Positions 38,429 through 49,157 of a stretch of DNA of 64,000 bases are shown one piece after another. Location of the stretch: contig CAITEC010000023.1 of NCBI GenBank assembly GCA_903891325.1, positions 19,248 to 83,247 on the forward strand, in the 5' to 3' direction. The number at the start of each line of letters is the position of its first letter. Position 1 is the first letter of the stretch. Both the position numbers and the translations under genes were made by a program. The notes beneath the pieces were generated by a model. The model did not search any database and was not told the DNA's origin. It saw nothing but the letters and a program-made list of their open reading frames with translations. This DNA is from an uncultured Opitutaceae bacterium. GTDB lineage: Bacteria; Verrucomicrobiota; Verrucomicrobiia; Opitutales; Opitutaceae.

Positions 38429-39244
38429 CTAGGCCTTGGCGGCGCCGACATCCTCCACACTGACGGCCTTGAAGGCCGGGCGCCCGTAGCGCTGCGCCGG
38501 CTTGCGCCCCTCGGGGTTGTGGTGGAACCGGTCGACCCCGCGCGCCAGGTAGGCCTTGAAATTGGGGTTCACCGAAAGGTCGTTTTTGACCTCCGTGGTG
38601 CTGTACCTGAGGGTGAGCCCGGCCCGGCGGCGATCCGACGGGTTCGCAGGCGAACCGTGCACGGCCCGGTCGTCGTGGAGCGAGACCTCCCCGGCCTTGA
38701 GCGTGAATTGCACCGCGGTGTCCTCCCGAAAACTGCCGCCCTCAAGTTCGAGCAGGAGGACGGAGTCAGTCTGGGTCGAGCGCTTGTGCGTGATGATGCC
38801 GGAAGCGTGGGAACCGGGGATGATCTTCATGGCACCGTTCACCGCATCCACGTCGTCGAAGGCGAGCCAGACGGTTACCGTGCGGCCCTGGGGCGCCATG
38901 GGCCAGTAATAGGCGTCCTGATGCCAGCCCACAACGGCGGTCGTGCGGGGATCCTTGATGAAGAAATTGCTGGCCCAGAGGTAGAAGTCCGGCCCGAGGA
39001 TCCCCTCGACCAGGTCGAGGATCTTCGGGTTCATGGCGATATCGTACAGGTAGAGGCTCTCCTCGTGCCACTCCCGGATGTCCTTGGACGACTCGCCGGG
39101 CTTGAGCAGCGCCAGCAGCGGGGGAAGGTCCGCGTTGATCCGCCGCATTTCGTCGGCCGAATAGATCGCGGGCAGCCCGATCACGTAGCCGTTCTTGTGG
39201 TAAAATTCCTTCTGCTCCTCGCTGAGGCGGTGGGTCGGGCTCAT
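38429..39244 (-). CDS. phytanoyl-CoA dioxygenase (PhyH)-family protein
   Basis: Start at MSPTHRLSEEQKEFYHKNGYV; VGWHQDAYYWPMAPQGRTVTVWLAFDDVDAVNGAMKIIPGSH; VSLHDDRAVHGS. Confidence 0.88.
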   Translation of the reverse strand: MSPTHRLSEEQKEFYHKNGYVIGLPAIYSADEMRRINADLPPLLALLKPGESSKDIREWHEESLYLYDIAMNPKILDLVEGILGPDFYLWASNFFIKDPRTTAVVGWHQDAYYWPMAPQGRTVTVWLAFDDVDAVNGAMKIIPGSHASGIITHKRSTQTDSVLLLELEGGSFREDTAVQFTLKAGEVSLHDDRAVHGSPANPSDRRRAGLTLRYSTTEVKNDLSVNPNFKAYLARGVDRFHHNPEGRKPAQRYGRPAFKAVSVEDVGAAKA

Positions 39245-39335
39245 TTTTTGGGTGGGAACCCCGGATCGTAGCCAATCCCCCGCCCGCTGCAAGCCGTCAC
39301 GACGAGGTAGCTTGAGACGGAATTCATTATTATGT

Positions 39336-39372
39336 TTACAATCGTAATCATTTCTGCGTTTACATCTGTCAA
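39336..39372 (+). promoter_or_regulatory. candidate BlaI-type operator pair upstream of blaI-like gene
   Basis: TTACAATCGTAA dyad at 39336-39347 and TACATCTGTC (near TACAnnTGTA) at 39361-39370, adjacent to the blaI start codon at 39372. Confidence 0.45.
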
Positions 39373-39749
39373 TGGAGCTTCCGCGCATATCCGACGCCGA
39401 GTGGGAAGTGATGAAGGTGGTCTGGAGGCAGGCCCCCTGTTCAGCCCACGACGTGGTCTCGGCGCTTGCATCCTCCAAGACCTGGAGTGCGGCGACAATC
39501 AAGACCCTCCTCAACCGCCTTCATTCGAAAGGCGCCCTGCGGTTCGAGAAGGTTGGAAAGTCATACCTCTACCATCCCGCATTCACCGAGGACCGGCTCC
39601 GCTCAGCCGAGGCTGAGTCCTTCGTCGACCGCGTCTTCGACGGCTCGCTCTCACCCATGATCGCGCATTTCGCCCGCTCGAAGAAATTGAGCGAAAAAGA
39701 CCTCGACGAACTGGAGCGGATACTCCGGAAGGGAAGGACGCGCCAATGA
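39372..39749 (+). CDS. BlaI/MecI/CopY-family transcriptional repressor
   Basis: ISDAEWEVMKVVWRQAPCSAHDVVSAL...WSAATIKTLLNRLHSKGAL. Confidence 0.92.
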   Translation: MELPRISDAEWEVMKVVWRQAPCSAHDVVSALASSKTWSAATIKTLLNRLHSKGALRFEKVGKSYLYHPAFTEDRLRSAEAESFVDRVFDGSLSPMIAHFARSKKLSEKDLDELERILRKGRTRQ

Positions 39750-41068
39750 GCCTCCTGTTCGATCTGACGCTCCGCGGCTCGATTGCGGCGCTGGTTGTCA
39801 TCGCCCTCGACCGAATCGCGTCGGGGATGATGGCCGGGCGGTCGCGGCGCTGGTGGTGGTGCTTCATCCCCATCGCATTCCTTGTCCCGCTGCGGGTTCC
39901 CATGCTTCCGGGGCCCAGCCGCCTCCCGGCCGTCGCGATGGCGTGGAACCACACATTGATGAAGATCCCCAACGGGGTCACCTCGGCCGGCCAGACCGGA
40001 ACCGGCCACGCCTTCCTCGCTGAGGGACTTTGGTTGATCGGCGCCATCGCCTACGTCGCCCTCGTGGCAGTCCAGACCGCCCGCGCCTCGCGCCGGTGGT
40101 CCCGAGAGCGCCTGTCCACCGACCACGCGCTCCTCGAGCTCCTGGAGGACTGCAAGGCGGAGACGGGCGTGACCGCACCGATCGGTCTGGTGATTTCGAA
40201 TTCCGTGCCTTCCCCTGCAATCATGGGCTGGCTGCGCCCCCGGATACTGATCCCCGCTTCGCTCGCGGATTCCGCGCATATAGGGGAAATGCGGCCGATA
40301 ATGCTGCACGAATTGGCCCACTTCCGCTGGTACGACGTGCCCTTCAGCTGGTTGCTCACCGTCGTTCGCGCGGCCCACTGGTTCAATCCGCTCGCTCACG
40401 CTGCAGCATTCGCCTGGGCTCGCTTCCGCGAGGAGGCGGCGGACGAAGCCGCGATGAAATGGATGCGCGACGATTCCGGCCAAGCCTATGGAATGGCCCT
40501 GATGCAAACCCTTCGCCAGACCCGGAACGGCTCGGTTCCCTTTGGCTCGCTGGCCATCGTCGAATCCGTCGGACAACTCAAAAGGAGAATCACAATGATC
40601 AACCGTTGCAAGGATAGGGCGCCTCGAATTCTGCTTGCGGCCTTGGTTTCACTTCTGCTGACCGTTGTGGTTTTTTCGAAGGCGGCCCACGCGGTTGGCA
40701 GCGCCACAGGCGACCAGAAAGCCGCGGTTTTTTCCGGGATTAAAACCTGGCTGGCGGAGGTGGACGGCGGAAAGTACGCACTAAGCTGGACGGATGCCTC
40801 CAGCCTGTTCAAAACGCAGGTTGGTTCCGACAAGTGGGTTGAGATGTTGACCGACGTGAGGGCTCCTTTGGGAAAGTGCGTCCAGCGCGCGAAGGTATCG
40901 TTCGCCTTTGAAAAGAATCCGGACCCGAAGGGTGTCATCAAGGGAGATTTCGCGATGGTGCAATTCGAGTCATCCTTCGAAAATATGAAGCACGCCGTGG
41001 AGACCGTCGCCTTTTTCAAGGAGGCGGACGGAACCTGGAAGGCTGCCGGCTACGTGATCCGCCCTTAA
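39746..41068 (+). CDS. M56 (BlaR1)-family metallopeptidase fused to C-terminal DUF4019-like domain
   Basis: HELAHFRWYDVPF zinc motif, FNPLAHAAAFAWARFREEAADEAAM; C-terminal GIKTWLAEVDGGKYALSWTDASSLFKTQVG...WKAAGYVI. Confidence 0.85.
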   Translation: MSLLFDLTLRGSIAALVVIALDRIASGMMAGRSRRWWWCFIPIAFLVPLRVPMLPGPSRLPAVAMAWNHTLMKIPNGVTSAGQTGTGHAFLAEGLWLIGAIAYVALVAVQTARASRRWSRERLSTDHALLELLEDCKAETGVTAPIGLVISNSVPSPAIMGWLRPRILIPASLADSAHIGEMRPIMLHELAHFRWYDVPFSWLLTVVRAAHWFNPLAHAAAFAWARFREEAADEAAMKWMRDDSGQAYGMALMQTLRQTRNGSVPFGSLAIVESVGQLKRRITMINRCKDRAPRILLAALVSLLLTVVVFSKAAHAVGSATGDQKAAVFSGIKTWLAEVDGGKYALSWTDASSLFKTQVGSDKWVEMLTDVRAPLGKCVQRAKVSFAFEKNPDPKGVIKGDFAMVQFESSFENMKHAVETVAFFKEADGTWKAAGYVIRP

Positions 41069-41102
41069 GGATCCGGCAATTGCGTTCGAAGCGGTTTCAC
41101 GC

Positions 41103-42501
41103 ATGAAAATCTTCCTTTTGTCGGCCGTGGTGGCGCTAATTTCGCAAATCCCAAGCGCCAGCGCCCAGCCTCCTTCCGTTCTGCCGACACCGTCGGACGC
41201 GGACATCCGGCGCATCCTGGTCAGACGGATTGACGTGGAGAAACAGGGCATCGGGATCGTCGTCGGCATCGTTTCTCCCGCTGGTCGCCGCATTGTCGCC
41301 TATGGAAGCCCTGGGGTTGGCGACAAGCGTCCGCTGGATGGCGACACCCTATTCGAGATCGGCTCGATGACCAAGGTCTTCACGTCGCTGATCCTGATGG
41401 ACATGGTGCAGAAACACGAAGTTTCTCTCGACGACCCGGTTTCAAAATTCCTGCCTGCGTCCGTCAATGTGCCGGAAAGGGCCGGAAGGAAAATAACTCT
41501 CCGGGACCTGTCGACTCAGACCTCCGGTTTGCCCCGAATGCCGACGAATTTCCATCCAAGGGATCCGGGCAATCCGTACGCCGACTACACCGAAGATCGA
41601 CTCTTCAGCTACCTCTCGGCTTATACCCTGCCGCGGGACATCGGCAGCATATACGAGTACTCCAACGTGGGAGTGGGGTTGCTGGGGACGGCTCTTGGAC
41701 GAAAGGCGGGCGAAAGCTACGAATCGATGGTCCCGAATCCTGGGTGTGCTCGGGATGAATGATACGGCTGTGGCGCTTTCCCCGCGTTTGAAGTCCCGGT
41801 TGGCGATTGGACACAATACCGCCCTGAAGCCAGTCCGAAACTGGGACTTCAGTGCGCTGGCCGGCGCAGGGGCGCTGCGTTCAACCGCCAACGATATGCT
41901 CACGTTTCTTGCGGCAAATCTGGATTTGGTAAAATCCCCGCTGGCGCCGGCCATGGCTGCAGAGGTTTCCGCTCGCAGACCCACGCTGACCCCGCATTTG
42001 GAAATCGCGTACGGCTGGCATGTGTTCACCTCAAACGGGAAGGTGATTTACTGGCACAACGGTCAGACAGCCGGCTATCATGGATTCATGGGATACGATC
42101 CCGCGACTCATGTTGGAGTCGTAATTCTGTCGAACGTCGGCTCCTTCACCGGCATCGACGACCTTGGTCACCATCTTCTGGACCCGGCGGCGCCACTGGC
42201 CAAGTTCACCCCGCCCAAGACCCACATGGCAATTTCGGTTGATGAGAAAAGTCTCGAGCCATTTCCGGGAGAGTACCAGCTGGCGCCCAATTTCGTCATA
42301 ACCGTTACGATGTCGGGAGACCACCTCTTCGCCCAGGCGACCGGTCAGATTCGGTTCGAGCTCTTTCCGGAGGGCCCCGGGATGTTCTTCGCAAAAGTCA
42401 CTGAACTTGCGATCGTCTTCAAAACCGACGCAAAAGGTGTGACGACGGGCCTCATTCTCCATCAGGCTGGAATGGATATGGCTGCCAAGCGCATCCCGTA
42501 G
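41103..42501 (+). pseudogene. class C beta-lactamase-like serine hydrolase, frameshifted (ORFs 41103-41762 and 41695-42501)
   Basis: SMTK and YSN motifs in first ORF; HNGQTAGYHG motif in second ORF in another frame; continuity breaks at about 41733. Confidence 0.82.
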
Positions 42502-42525
42502 CCTTCCAAGGCAAACATCGCCCGC

Positions 42526-43269
42526 GTGATTTCCACCCATCTGCTGACCAAGTCGTTCCAAGACAGGCGGCGCGGTGCCATCCTCGCGGTTGACGGGGTC
42601 TCGCTTGAGGTGCGTCCGGGCCAGATCTACGGCCTGCTTGGAGCCAATGGCGCGGGAAAGACGACCGTCATGCGGCTGCTGGCCACCCTCATCCGCCCGT
42701 CGGGCGGTTCCGCCACGGTCGGCGGGCATGACGTCGTGCGCGACGCGGCGGCCGTCCGATCCAAGGTCGGGTTTCTTGCCGCCAGCACCGCGCTGTACGG
42801 CCGCCTGACCGCGCGCGAGGTGATAACCTACTTCGGGGAGTTGAACGGCCTCGGCCGCGCGCAGCTCCGCGCGCGGATTGATCAGCTCGCCACCGACCTG
42901 GACATGCATGGCTTTCTGGACCGGCGCTGCGAGGGGCTCTCGACCGGAATGAAGCAAAAGACGTCGATTGCCCGCACGCTCGTGCATGATCCGGCCGTCA
43001 TGATTTTCGACGAGCCCACGCTCGGTCTCGATGTCACCACGGCGCGGGCCATTGTTCAATTCGTCCGCAACTGCCGGGCCATGGGCAAGACCGTCATCTA
43101 CTCCACCCACATGATGCACGAGGTTGAAAAGCTTTGCGACCGGATCGGCATCATCCACGGCGGCCGCCTCCTTGCCGAGGGGACCCTGCAGGAACTCCGC
43201 CAGCGGACGGGGGAAGATGACATGGAAGAGGTGTTCATCAGGATCATCGGCCAAAGGGAGGCTCCATGA
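42526..43269 (+). CDS. ABC transporter ATP-binding protein (NatA-like)
   Basis: GTG start; Walker [10 protein letters not shown], signature [19 protein letters not shown], Walker [13 protein letters not shown]. Confidence 0.9.
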   Translation: MISTHLLTKSFQDRRRGAILAVDGVSLEVRPGQIYGLLGANGAGKTTVMRLLATLIRPSGGSATVGGHDVVRDAAAVRSKVGFLAASTALYGRLTAREVITYFGELNGLGRAQLRARIDQLATDLDMHGFLDRRCEGLSTGMKQKTSIARTLVHDPAVMIFDEPTLGLDVTTARAIVQFVRNCRAMGKTVIYSTHMMHEVEKLCDRIGIIHGGRLLAEGTLQELRQRTGEDDMEEVFIRIIGQREAP

Positions 43270-44459
43270 GCCTGAAGTCGATCGCCGTCGTTTACCGAAA
43301 GGAATTGCGGGACCTGCTCCGGGACCGGCGCACCCTGCGCTCGATGGTTGTATTTCCGCTGCTCATGATGCCCCTGATGATAGTCGGATTGGGGAAGGTC
43401 ACCCGGGTCGTCGACGCCCGGGCGCGCGCGGAAATTCCCGCAATCCAGATCCAGGGCGGTGAGGACTCGCCGGGCGTGCTTGCGCGGCTTCGGTCCGACA
43501 ACAAGCTGAGGATCGAGCCGTCGACCGCCGACTGGCGCCAGCTCATCGCAGACAAGAAAATAAGGGCGGTCGTCGTGATACCCGCTCACTTTGAGGCGGA
43601 CATCCGGGCGGGCGCCGAGTCGAGGATTTCAATATTCCAGTACGAGGGCGAAATCCGCTCGGGAATTGCCGCAGCCGAACTGGAGGGGCTATTCCGGCGG
43701 TTGAGCGCGGAAACCGTGCAAGGGCGCCTGGCGGCACGCCGACTCCCGCCGAGCCTGATTCATCCATTTGAGATCCGAAGGGAGAACGCGGCCTCCCCCG
43801 AGAAAGTCACGGGAAACCGGATCGGAGGGCTCGTCCCCTATCTTATCCTGATCTTCTGCTTCGTGGGCGCCATCTATCCGGCCATCGACCTTTCCGCGGG
43901 AGAGAAGGAGCGCGGCACGATGGAAACCCTGCTGTGCTCGCCGGTGGGCCGGACGGACATCGTGCTGGGAAAATTCCTGATGGTTCTCACAAGCTCGCTC
44001 GCCGCCGTGGCGCTTGCCTGCCTGTCGCTGGCGTTCAGCCTTCGTTTTGGGGGTATTGGCAAGGGTGCGGCGGAACTCGGGCTTACCCACGTCGACCCCG
44101 CCGGAGTCGCGGGCACGCTCGTGCTGATCCTGCCCGTTGCGGTGTTTTTCTCAGCCGCGATGTTCACCCTCGGCCTTTGTGCGCGCAATCATCGCGAGGC
44201 GTTGAGCTATCTCCAGCCCCTGATGTTTGTCATCGTCCTGCCCGCGGTGATCGGGATGATGCCCGGCATCGAGCTGAACACCCGGCTCGCCCTCGTTCCG
44301 ATCCTGAATATTTCCCTCGCCTCCCGCGAAATGCTGACGGGCGCGTGGCACTGGCCCGAGCTTGCTCTCATTTTTGCCTCCACCACCGCCTACGCATCCG
44401 CCGCCCTTGCGGTTGCCGTGCGGATGTTTGGCCGCGAGTCCGTCGTCTTCCGGGTCTGA
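43266..44459 (+). CDS. ABC transporter permease (NatB-like)
   Basis: [47 protein letters not shown]. Confidence 0.9.
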   Translation: MSLKSIAVVYRKELRDLLRDRRTLRSMVVFPLLMMPLMIVGLGKVTRVVDARARAEIPAIQIQGGEDSPGVLARLRSDNKLRIEPSTADWRQLIADKKIRAVVVIPAHFEADIRAGAESRISIFQYEGEIRSGIAAAELEGLFRRLSAETVQGRLAARRLPPSLIHPFEIRRENAASPEKVTGNRIGGLVPYLILIFCFVGAIYPAIDLSAGEKERGTMETLLCSPVGRTDIVLGKFLMVLTSSLAAVALACLSLAFSLRFGGIGKGAAELGLTHVDPAGVAGTLVLILPVAVFFSAAMFTLGLCARNHREALSYLQPLMFVIVLPAVIGMMPGIELNTRLALVPILNISLASREMLTGAWHWPELALIFASTTAYASAALAVAVRMFGRESVVFRV

Positions 44460-44559
44460 CCTCAGCGTTCCGCCGGCCGGGTTGCGACGGAGCGTGCAGG
44501 CGGGCTCGAACGTGGTGATGAGGGACCGCGGGTTAATATTCGATCGGGCCTCCATCCGT

Positions 44560-44655
44560 TGTAGCCGGGTCCCAGACCCCGGTGCTTGGGGTCCTATTTT
44601 CGATCCCCCGGCCTCCTTGAGGCCGGGCCGGGGTCTGGGACCCCGGCTACATCGG
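44560..44655. repeat. palindromic repeat, second copy of the 19782-19915 family
   Basis: TGTAGCCGGGTCCCAGACCCCGG ... CCGGGGTCTGGGACCCCGGCTACA with a one-base bulge; shares internal gcttggggtcctattt[t/c]cgatc with the first copy. Confidence 0.87.
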
Positions 44656-44751
44656 AGTCCACAGCCGTCACGTGCGTTGCTGTTGCCTATATAGAACGAG
44701 ATGACGCGAAAATCACTTGATCAATCCAGGCATAGTAATACGGTATTACCA

Positions 44752-44994
44752 ATGCCAACCCTCACGTTTAAGGTCACGGTTGACGAGGCCCACATTATCC
44801 GGGCGAAGGCGCGGGGCAGGAAGCTGACCCTTTCGGAGTACGTCCGCCGGCGGGCCCTGAACGACGGGAAAAGGCCCGGACGCGTCCGCCGGATCCCCTG
44901 CGGCCACACCGGGGCGCTGATATTCTCCTCGCCGGCCGGGGCGCCCCCGCTCACGACCGAGACCGTGCGCGGGATGCTCGCCGACTTCCCGTGA
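44752..44994 (+). CDS. putative antitoxin (ribbon-helix-helix-like)
   Basis: MPTLTFKVTVDEAHIIRAKARGRKLTLSEYVRRRAL; directly upstream of a PIN-domain gene with stop/start overlap. Confidence 0.65.
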   Translation: MPTLTFKVTVDEAHIIRAKARGRKLTLSEYVRRRALNDGKRPGRVRRIPCGHTGALIFSSPAGAPPLTTETVRGMLADFP

Positions 44995-45395
44995 ACTACC
45001 TTCTCGATGTCAACGTGCTGGTTGCCTGGGGATGGAGCGAGCACGCCGACCATGGGCGCGTCGCCCGGTGGATCGGCCGGGAGCGCGGGCGGCCGGGAGT
45101 CCGCCTCCTGACCTCGCCCATCCCGGAACTGGGTTTCATCCGGGTCTCCGTTCAGCGGGGCGCCGGGGCGGTCGCCGTCAGCGAGGCTTGCGCGGTCCTG
45201 GATGGAATGATCGCCAGCCTGGGAGCGGTCCACTCCTTCATCGCCGACGACCAGCGGGCGACACGGCTCCCGGCGTGGTGCAGGGAAGCCTCCCGGACGA
45301 CAGACGCCCACCTGCTCGCGCTGGCCGGCGCGCACGGCGCGACACTCGCGACCCTGGACAGGGGCATTCCCGGCTCATTCGCCATCCCGTCGTAG
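44991..45395 (+). CDS. PIN-domain VapC-like toxin
   Basis: MNYLLDVNVLVAWGWSEHADHGRVARW; TTDAHLLALAGAHGATLATLDRGI; GTG start. Confidence 0.85.
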   Translation: MNYLLDVNVLVAWGWSEHADHGRVARWIGRERGRPGVRLLTSPIPELGFIRVSVQRGAGAVAVSEACAVLDGMIASLGAVHSFIADDQRATRLPAWCREASRTTDAHLLALAGAHGATLATLDRGIPGSFAIPS

Positions 45396-45478
45396 CCGGG
45401 CGGCGCACTTTTTGTCGTGGATTCCTGCGCGGCAGGGGCTAGAACTTTTCCTCCGCCCCGGACCCCGACTTTTCCCGC

Positions 45479-46729
45479 ATGAACTCCTACAGCCTCGCCC
45501 GCGAAGCCTACGCCGCCAACGGCGTGGACACCGAAACGGCGCTTGCGACCCTCGCGCGCACGCCCATCTCCCTGCACTGCTGGCAGGGCGACGATGTCGG
45601 GGGCTTCGAGAGGCCCGGGGCGACGCTCGACGGCGGCGGCATCCAGGCGACAGGCAACTATCCGGGCAAGGCCCGCACGATCGCCGAGCTGCGCGGCGAC
45701 CTGGAGCAGGCGCTTCGGCTGATCCCCGGAAGGCACCGGATCAATCTCCACGCAAGCTACGCGGACTTTGCCGGGAAGAAGGTCGAGCGCAACGAGGTGT
45801 CGGTGGCCCACTTCCGGACGTGGATCGACTGGTGCAAGGCGAACGGGCTGGGGATGGACTTCAATCCCACCTACTTCTCGCATCCCCTGGCGGCCGACGG
45901 CTACACCCTCGCCCATCCCGACGCCGCAGTCCGGAAATTCTGGATCGACCACGGCATCGCCTGCCGGCGGATCGCCGCGGCGGTCGGCAGGGAGTTGGGA
46001 TCGACCGTCGTCAACAACGTCTGGATCCCGGACGGCTGCAAGGACTCGCCCGTCGACCGGAAGGGCCCCCGGCTCCGGCTCGAGGAGTCCCTCGACGCGA
46101 TGTTCGCCGAGCCGCTGCCGCCCGCGCACACGCTCGACGCCGTCGAATGCAAGCTTTTCGGGATCGGGTCAGAGTCCTATGTTGTCGGCTCCCACGAGTT
46201 CTACCTGGCCTACGCGGTCAAGCGCCAGAAGCTGCTCTGCCTGGACATGGGCCACTTCCACCCGACCGAGTCGGTCGCCGACAAGATTTCCTCGGTGCTC
46301 CAGTTCATCCCCGAATTGCTCCTCCATGTCAGCCGCGGCGTGCGGTGGGACAGCGACCACGTCGTCCTCTTCGACGACCCGACCCGGGCGATGATGGAGG
46401 AGGTTGTCCGCGGCGGATTCCTCGCGCGAACCCACATCGGCCTGGACTTTTTCGATGCGAGCATCAACCGCGTCGCCGCATGGGTGATCGGCACCCGCGA
46501 CGCGCAGAAGTGCCTGCTCGCGGCCCTCCTCGAGCCCATCGCCGCGCTCCGGACCGCGGAGAACGCAGGCGATTTCACGACCCGCCTGGCCCTCGTCGAG
46601 GAGGCGAAGACCCTTCCCCTGGGCGCCGTGTGGGACGAATTCTGCCGCCGCGCCGGCGTCCCCGTCGGCTCCGCGTGGCTCGCCGAGGTGAAGCGCTACG
46701 AGAAGGAAGTCCTCAGCGGCCGCGGCTGA
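45479..46729 (+). CDS. rhaA: L-rhamnose isomerase
   Basis: [92 protein letters not shown]. Confidence 0.93.
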   Translation: MNSYSLAREAYAANGVDTETALATLARTPISLHCWQGDDVGGFERPGATLDGGGIQATGNYPGKARTIAELRGDLEQALRLIPGRHRINLHASYADFAGKKVERNEVSVAHFRTWIDWCKANGLGMDFNPTYFSHPLAADGYTLAHPDAAVRKFWIDHGIACRRIAAAVGRELGSTVVNNVWIPDGCKDSPVDRKGPRLRLEESLDAMFAEPLPPAHTLDAVECKLFGIGSESYVVGSHEFYLAYAVKRQKLLCLDMGHFHPTESVADKISSVLQFIPELLLHVSRGVRWDSDHVVLFDDPTRAMMEEVVRGGFLARTHIGLDFFDASINRVAAWVIGTRDAQKCLLAALLEPIAALRTAENAGDFTTRLALVEEAKTLPLGAVWDEFCRRAGVPVGSAWLAEVKRYEKEVLSGRG

Positions 46730-46737
46730 GCCGAGCC

Positions 46738-48225
46738 GTGCCCCCACCCCTTCTCGAGCTCAGGGCGGGGTCCAGGACCTATCCGGGCGCCCGGGCGCTG
46801 CGGGAAGTCGATTTTGATCTCCGGCCCGGCGAGGTCCACGCGCTCCTCGGCGAGAACGGCGCGGGAAAGAGCACCCTGATCCGGCTGCTCACCGGAATGG
46901 AGCGCTCCGACGCGGGCGGCTCTCTGCTTGTGGACGGGGCCGTCGTCGCCGAGCCGACGCCCCGGCTCATGAATGCCATGGGGATCGCCGCCGTCTATCA
47001 GAACCCGACGCTCTTCGACGAGCTCTCCGTCATGGAGAACCTGTGCATCGGCGAGGGCGGTCCGCTGGTCTCCTGGCGCAAACGCCGCGCCGAGGCGCGC
47101 TCGCGGCTGGCCCGGGTCGGGGTGGAGCTCGACCTGGACCGTCCGGTCCGCCACCTGCGGATGGCGGAGAAGCAGGCGATCGAGATCGCCCGCGCCCTGG
47201 GGCAGCGGGCCCGGGCGCTGATCCTCGACGAGCCCACCGCGTCCCTCGCCCAGAACGAGGCCGGCCGGCTTCTCGACCTGGTCGAGTCGCTCCGCGCCGC
47301 GGGCACCGGCATCCTGTATATTTCCCACCGGCTCGAGGAGGTGATGCGGATCGCCGACCGGTTTACCGTCCTGCGCGACGGCGTCCGCGTCGGCACCCAC
47401 GCGAGGGGGTCCGTGGACAGGGCCGGGCTGCTGCGGATGATGGCCGGGCGCGACCTCGCCGAGCTCTTTCCAAAGGAGAAGGTGCCGATTGGCGAGGTCG
47501 CCCTGGAGACACGGGGCCTGGGCTGCGAGTCAGGCGGAGTCAGCGGTGTCAGCCTCACCGTGCGCCGCGGCGAGATCCTCGGGATCGGGGGGCTCGTCGG
47601 GTCAGGCCGCACCGAGCTCGCCCGGATCCTCTTCGGGCTCACCCCCGCCGATTCCGGCGAGATCCGGATCGGGGGGAAACCGGTCGCCATCCGGTCGGTC
47701 GGCGACGCGATGGCGCGGGGACTGGCGTACGTACCGGAGGATCGCAAGGCCCACGGCGTGATCGCCGAATTGCCCGTGTGGGAAAATGTGACCCTGGCGG
47801 CGCTGCGCCGGCTCTGCGGAAACTGGCCCGACGAGCCGCGGGAGGAGGCGCTGGCCGCCGGGCTTGCAGCCGAACTCGGCGTCAGGGCCCCCTCGCTCCA
47901 CGCCGCCACCTCGACCCTGTCCGGGGGCAACCAGCAAAAGGTTGCGCTCGCCCGCTGGATCGCGACCGGGCCCTCGGTCCTGATCCTCGACGAGCCGACC
48001 CAGGGGATCGATGTGGGCGCCAAGGCGGAAATCCACCGCCTCATGGGGGCGCTCGCCCGCCGCGGGCTGGCGATCATCCTGATCTCGTCGGAACTCGCTG
48101 AGCTCCTTGCCCTGGCGGACCGCATCGCCGTGATGCGCAGGGGGCGCCTGGCCGGGATCCTTCCGGCCGCGGAGGCCGGCCGCGAGGAATTGCTCCGCCT
48201 CGCGCTCGGGGAGGAACGATCATGA
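46738..48225 (+). CDS. sugar ABC transporter ATP-binding protein (CUT2/RbsA type, probable rhamnose importer)
   Basis: GTG start in longer ORF; two NBDs: GENGAGKST; LSGGNQQKVALARWI; ALILDEPTASLAQNE; LILDEPTQGIDVGAKAEIH. Confidence 0.9.
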   Translation: MPPPLLELRAGSRTYPGARALREVDFDLRPGEVHALLGENGAGKSTLIRLLTGMERSDAGGSLLVDGAVVAEPTPRLMNAMGIAAVYQNPTLFDELSVMENLCIGEGGPLVSWRKRRAEARSRLARVGVELDLDRPVRHLRMAEKQAIEIARALGQRARALILDEPTASLAQNEAGRLLDLVESLRAAGTGILYISHRLEEVMRIADRFTVLRDGVRVGTHARGSVDRAGLLRMMAGRDLAELFPKEKVPIGEVALETRGLGCESGGVSGVSLTVRRGEILGIGGLVGSGRTELARILFGLTPADSGEIRIGGKPVAIRSVGDAMARGLAYVPEDRKAHGVIAELPVWENVTLAALRRLCGNWPDEPREEALAAGLAAELGVRAPSLHAATSTLSGGNQQKVALARWIATGPSVLILDEPTQGIDVGAKAEIHRLMGALARRGLAIILISSELAELLALADRIAVMRRGRLAGILPAAEAGREELLRLALGEERS

Positions 48226-49157
48226 GGGCGGCCCGGCGCGAACTTGCCTTGGTGGCCGCGATCGCCGTCGTCGGCCTGCTTCCCCTCTTCGGGGTGCCCG
48301 GATTCTACCGCGCCGGCAACCTGAGGAACCTGGCGATCGACAACCTCCCCGTCCTCGTGGCTGGGATCGGCATGACCGTGGTCATTATTTCGGCGGAAAT
48401 CGACATATCGATCGGGTCCCTCTTCGCCGTCTGCGGCGCCCTGTCCGGGCTGGCCGCGAAGGCGGGATGGCCGATGCCGCTGGTGGCGCTGGCGACGCTC
48501 GCCGCGGGGGCCGTGATCGGCGCCGCAAACGGGCTGCTGGTCGCGCGCGCCCGCGTCCCGGCGATCATCGCGACCCTGGCAACGATGGCCATTCTGCGCA
48601 ACGCGATCATCCGTGCGACGGGCGGAGCGTGGATACAGGACCTCCCCGCCGGATTCCAATGGTTCGGCCTGCCCCAGGCGGTCGCCCAGCCCGTCTACCT
48701 CGGCGCCGCCGCGGCGCTCTTCCTTGCCGCCGCCTGGGCCCTGCGGCACACCGCCGCCGGTCGCTCGTTTTATGCGGTCGGATGCGACCATGAGGCCGCG
48801 CGCCGGATCGGCCTGGCGCCCGGTCGGGTCGTGCTGGCGGCGTTCACGATCATGGGGGCGCTGGCCGGCGCGGCCGCGCTGCTCAATTTCACCCGCTACC
48901 CGACGATCGAGACCAACGCGGGCGTCGGCCTCGAGCTGCAGGTGATCGCCGCGGTGGTCGTCGGCGGCGCCGCGGTGACGGGCGGGCGCGGCACGCTCCT
49001 GGGCACGCTCCTGGGCGTCATTCTCCTGGGCATGATCGGCACGGTCTTCACCTTCCTGCACGTCAACCCGGCGTGGGGGAAGGCGATCCAGGGAGCCATC
49101 ATCCTGGCGGCGGTTGTCAGCGACACGGCCTTCGGAAAGAGGGAACGCGATGACTGA
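48222..49157 (+). CDS. sugar ABC transporter permease (CUT2)
   Basis: IGMTVVIISAEIDISIGSLFAVCGALSGL; GGAAVTGGRGTLLGTLLGV. Confidence 0.9.
   Translation: MRAARRELALVAAIAVVGLLPLFGVPGFYRAGNLRNLAIDNLPVLVAGIGMTVVIISAEIDISIGSLFAVCGALSGLAAKAGWPMPLVALATLAAGAVIGAANGLLVARARVPAIIATLATMAILRNAIIRATGGAWIQDLPAGFQWFGLPQAVAQPVYLGAAAALFLAAAWALRHTAAGRSFYAVGCDHEAARRIGLAPGRVVLAAFTIMGALAGAAALLNFTRYPTIETNAGVGLELQVIAAVVVGGAAVTGGRGTLLGTLLGVILLGMIGTVFTFLHVNPAWGKAIQGAIILAAVVSDTAFGKRERDD

Noticed and set aside
45412-46737. N-terminal 440 codons of ORF 45412-48225
   Set aside because: Out-of-frame overlap with rhaA; the ABC ATPase most likely begins at the GTG at 46738.
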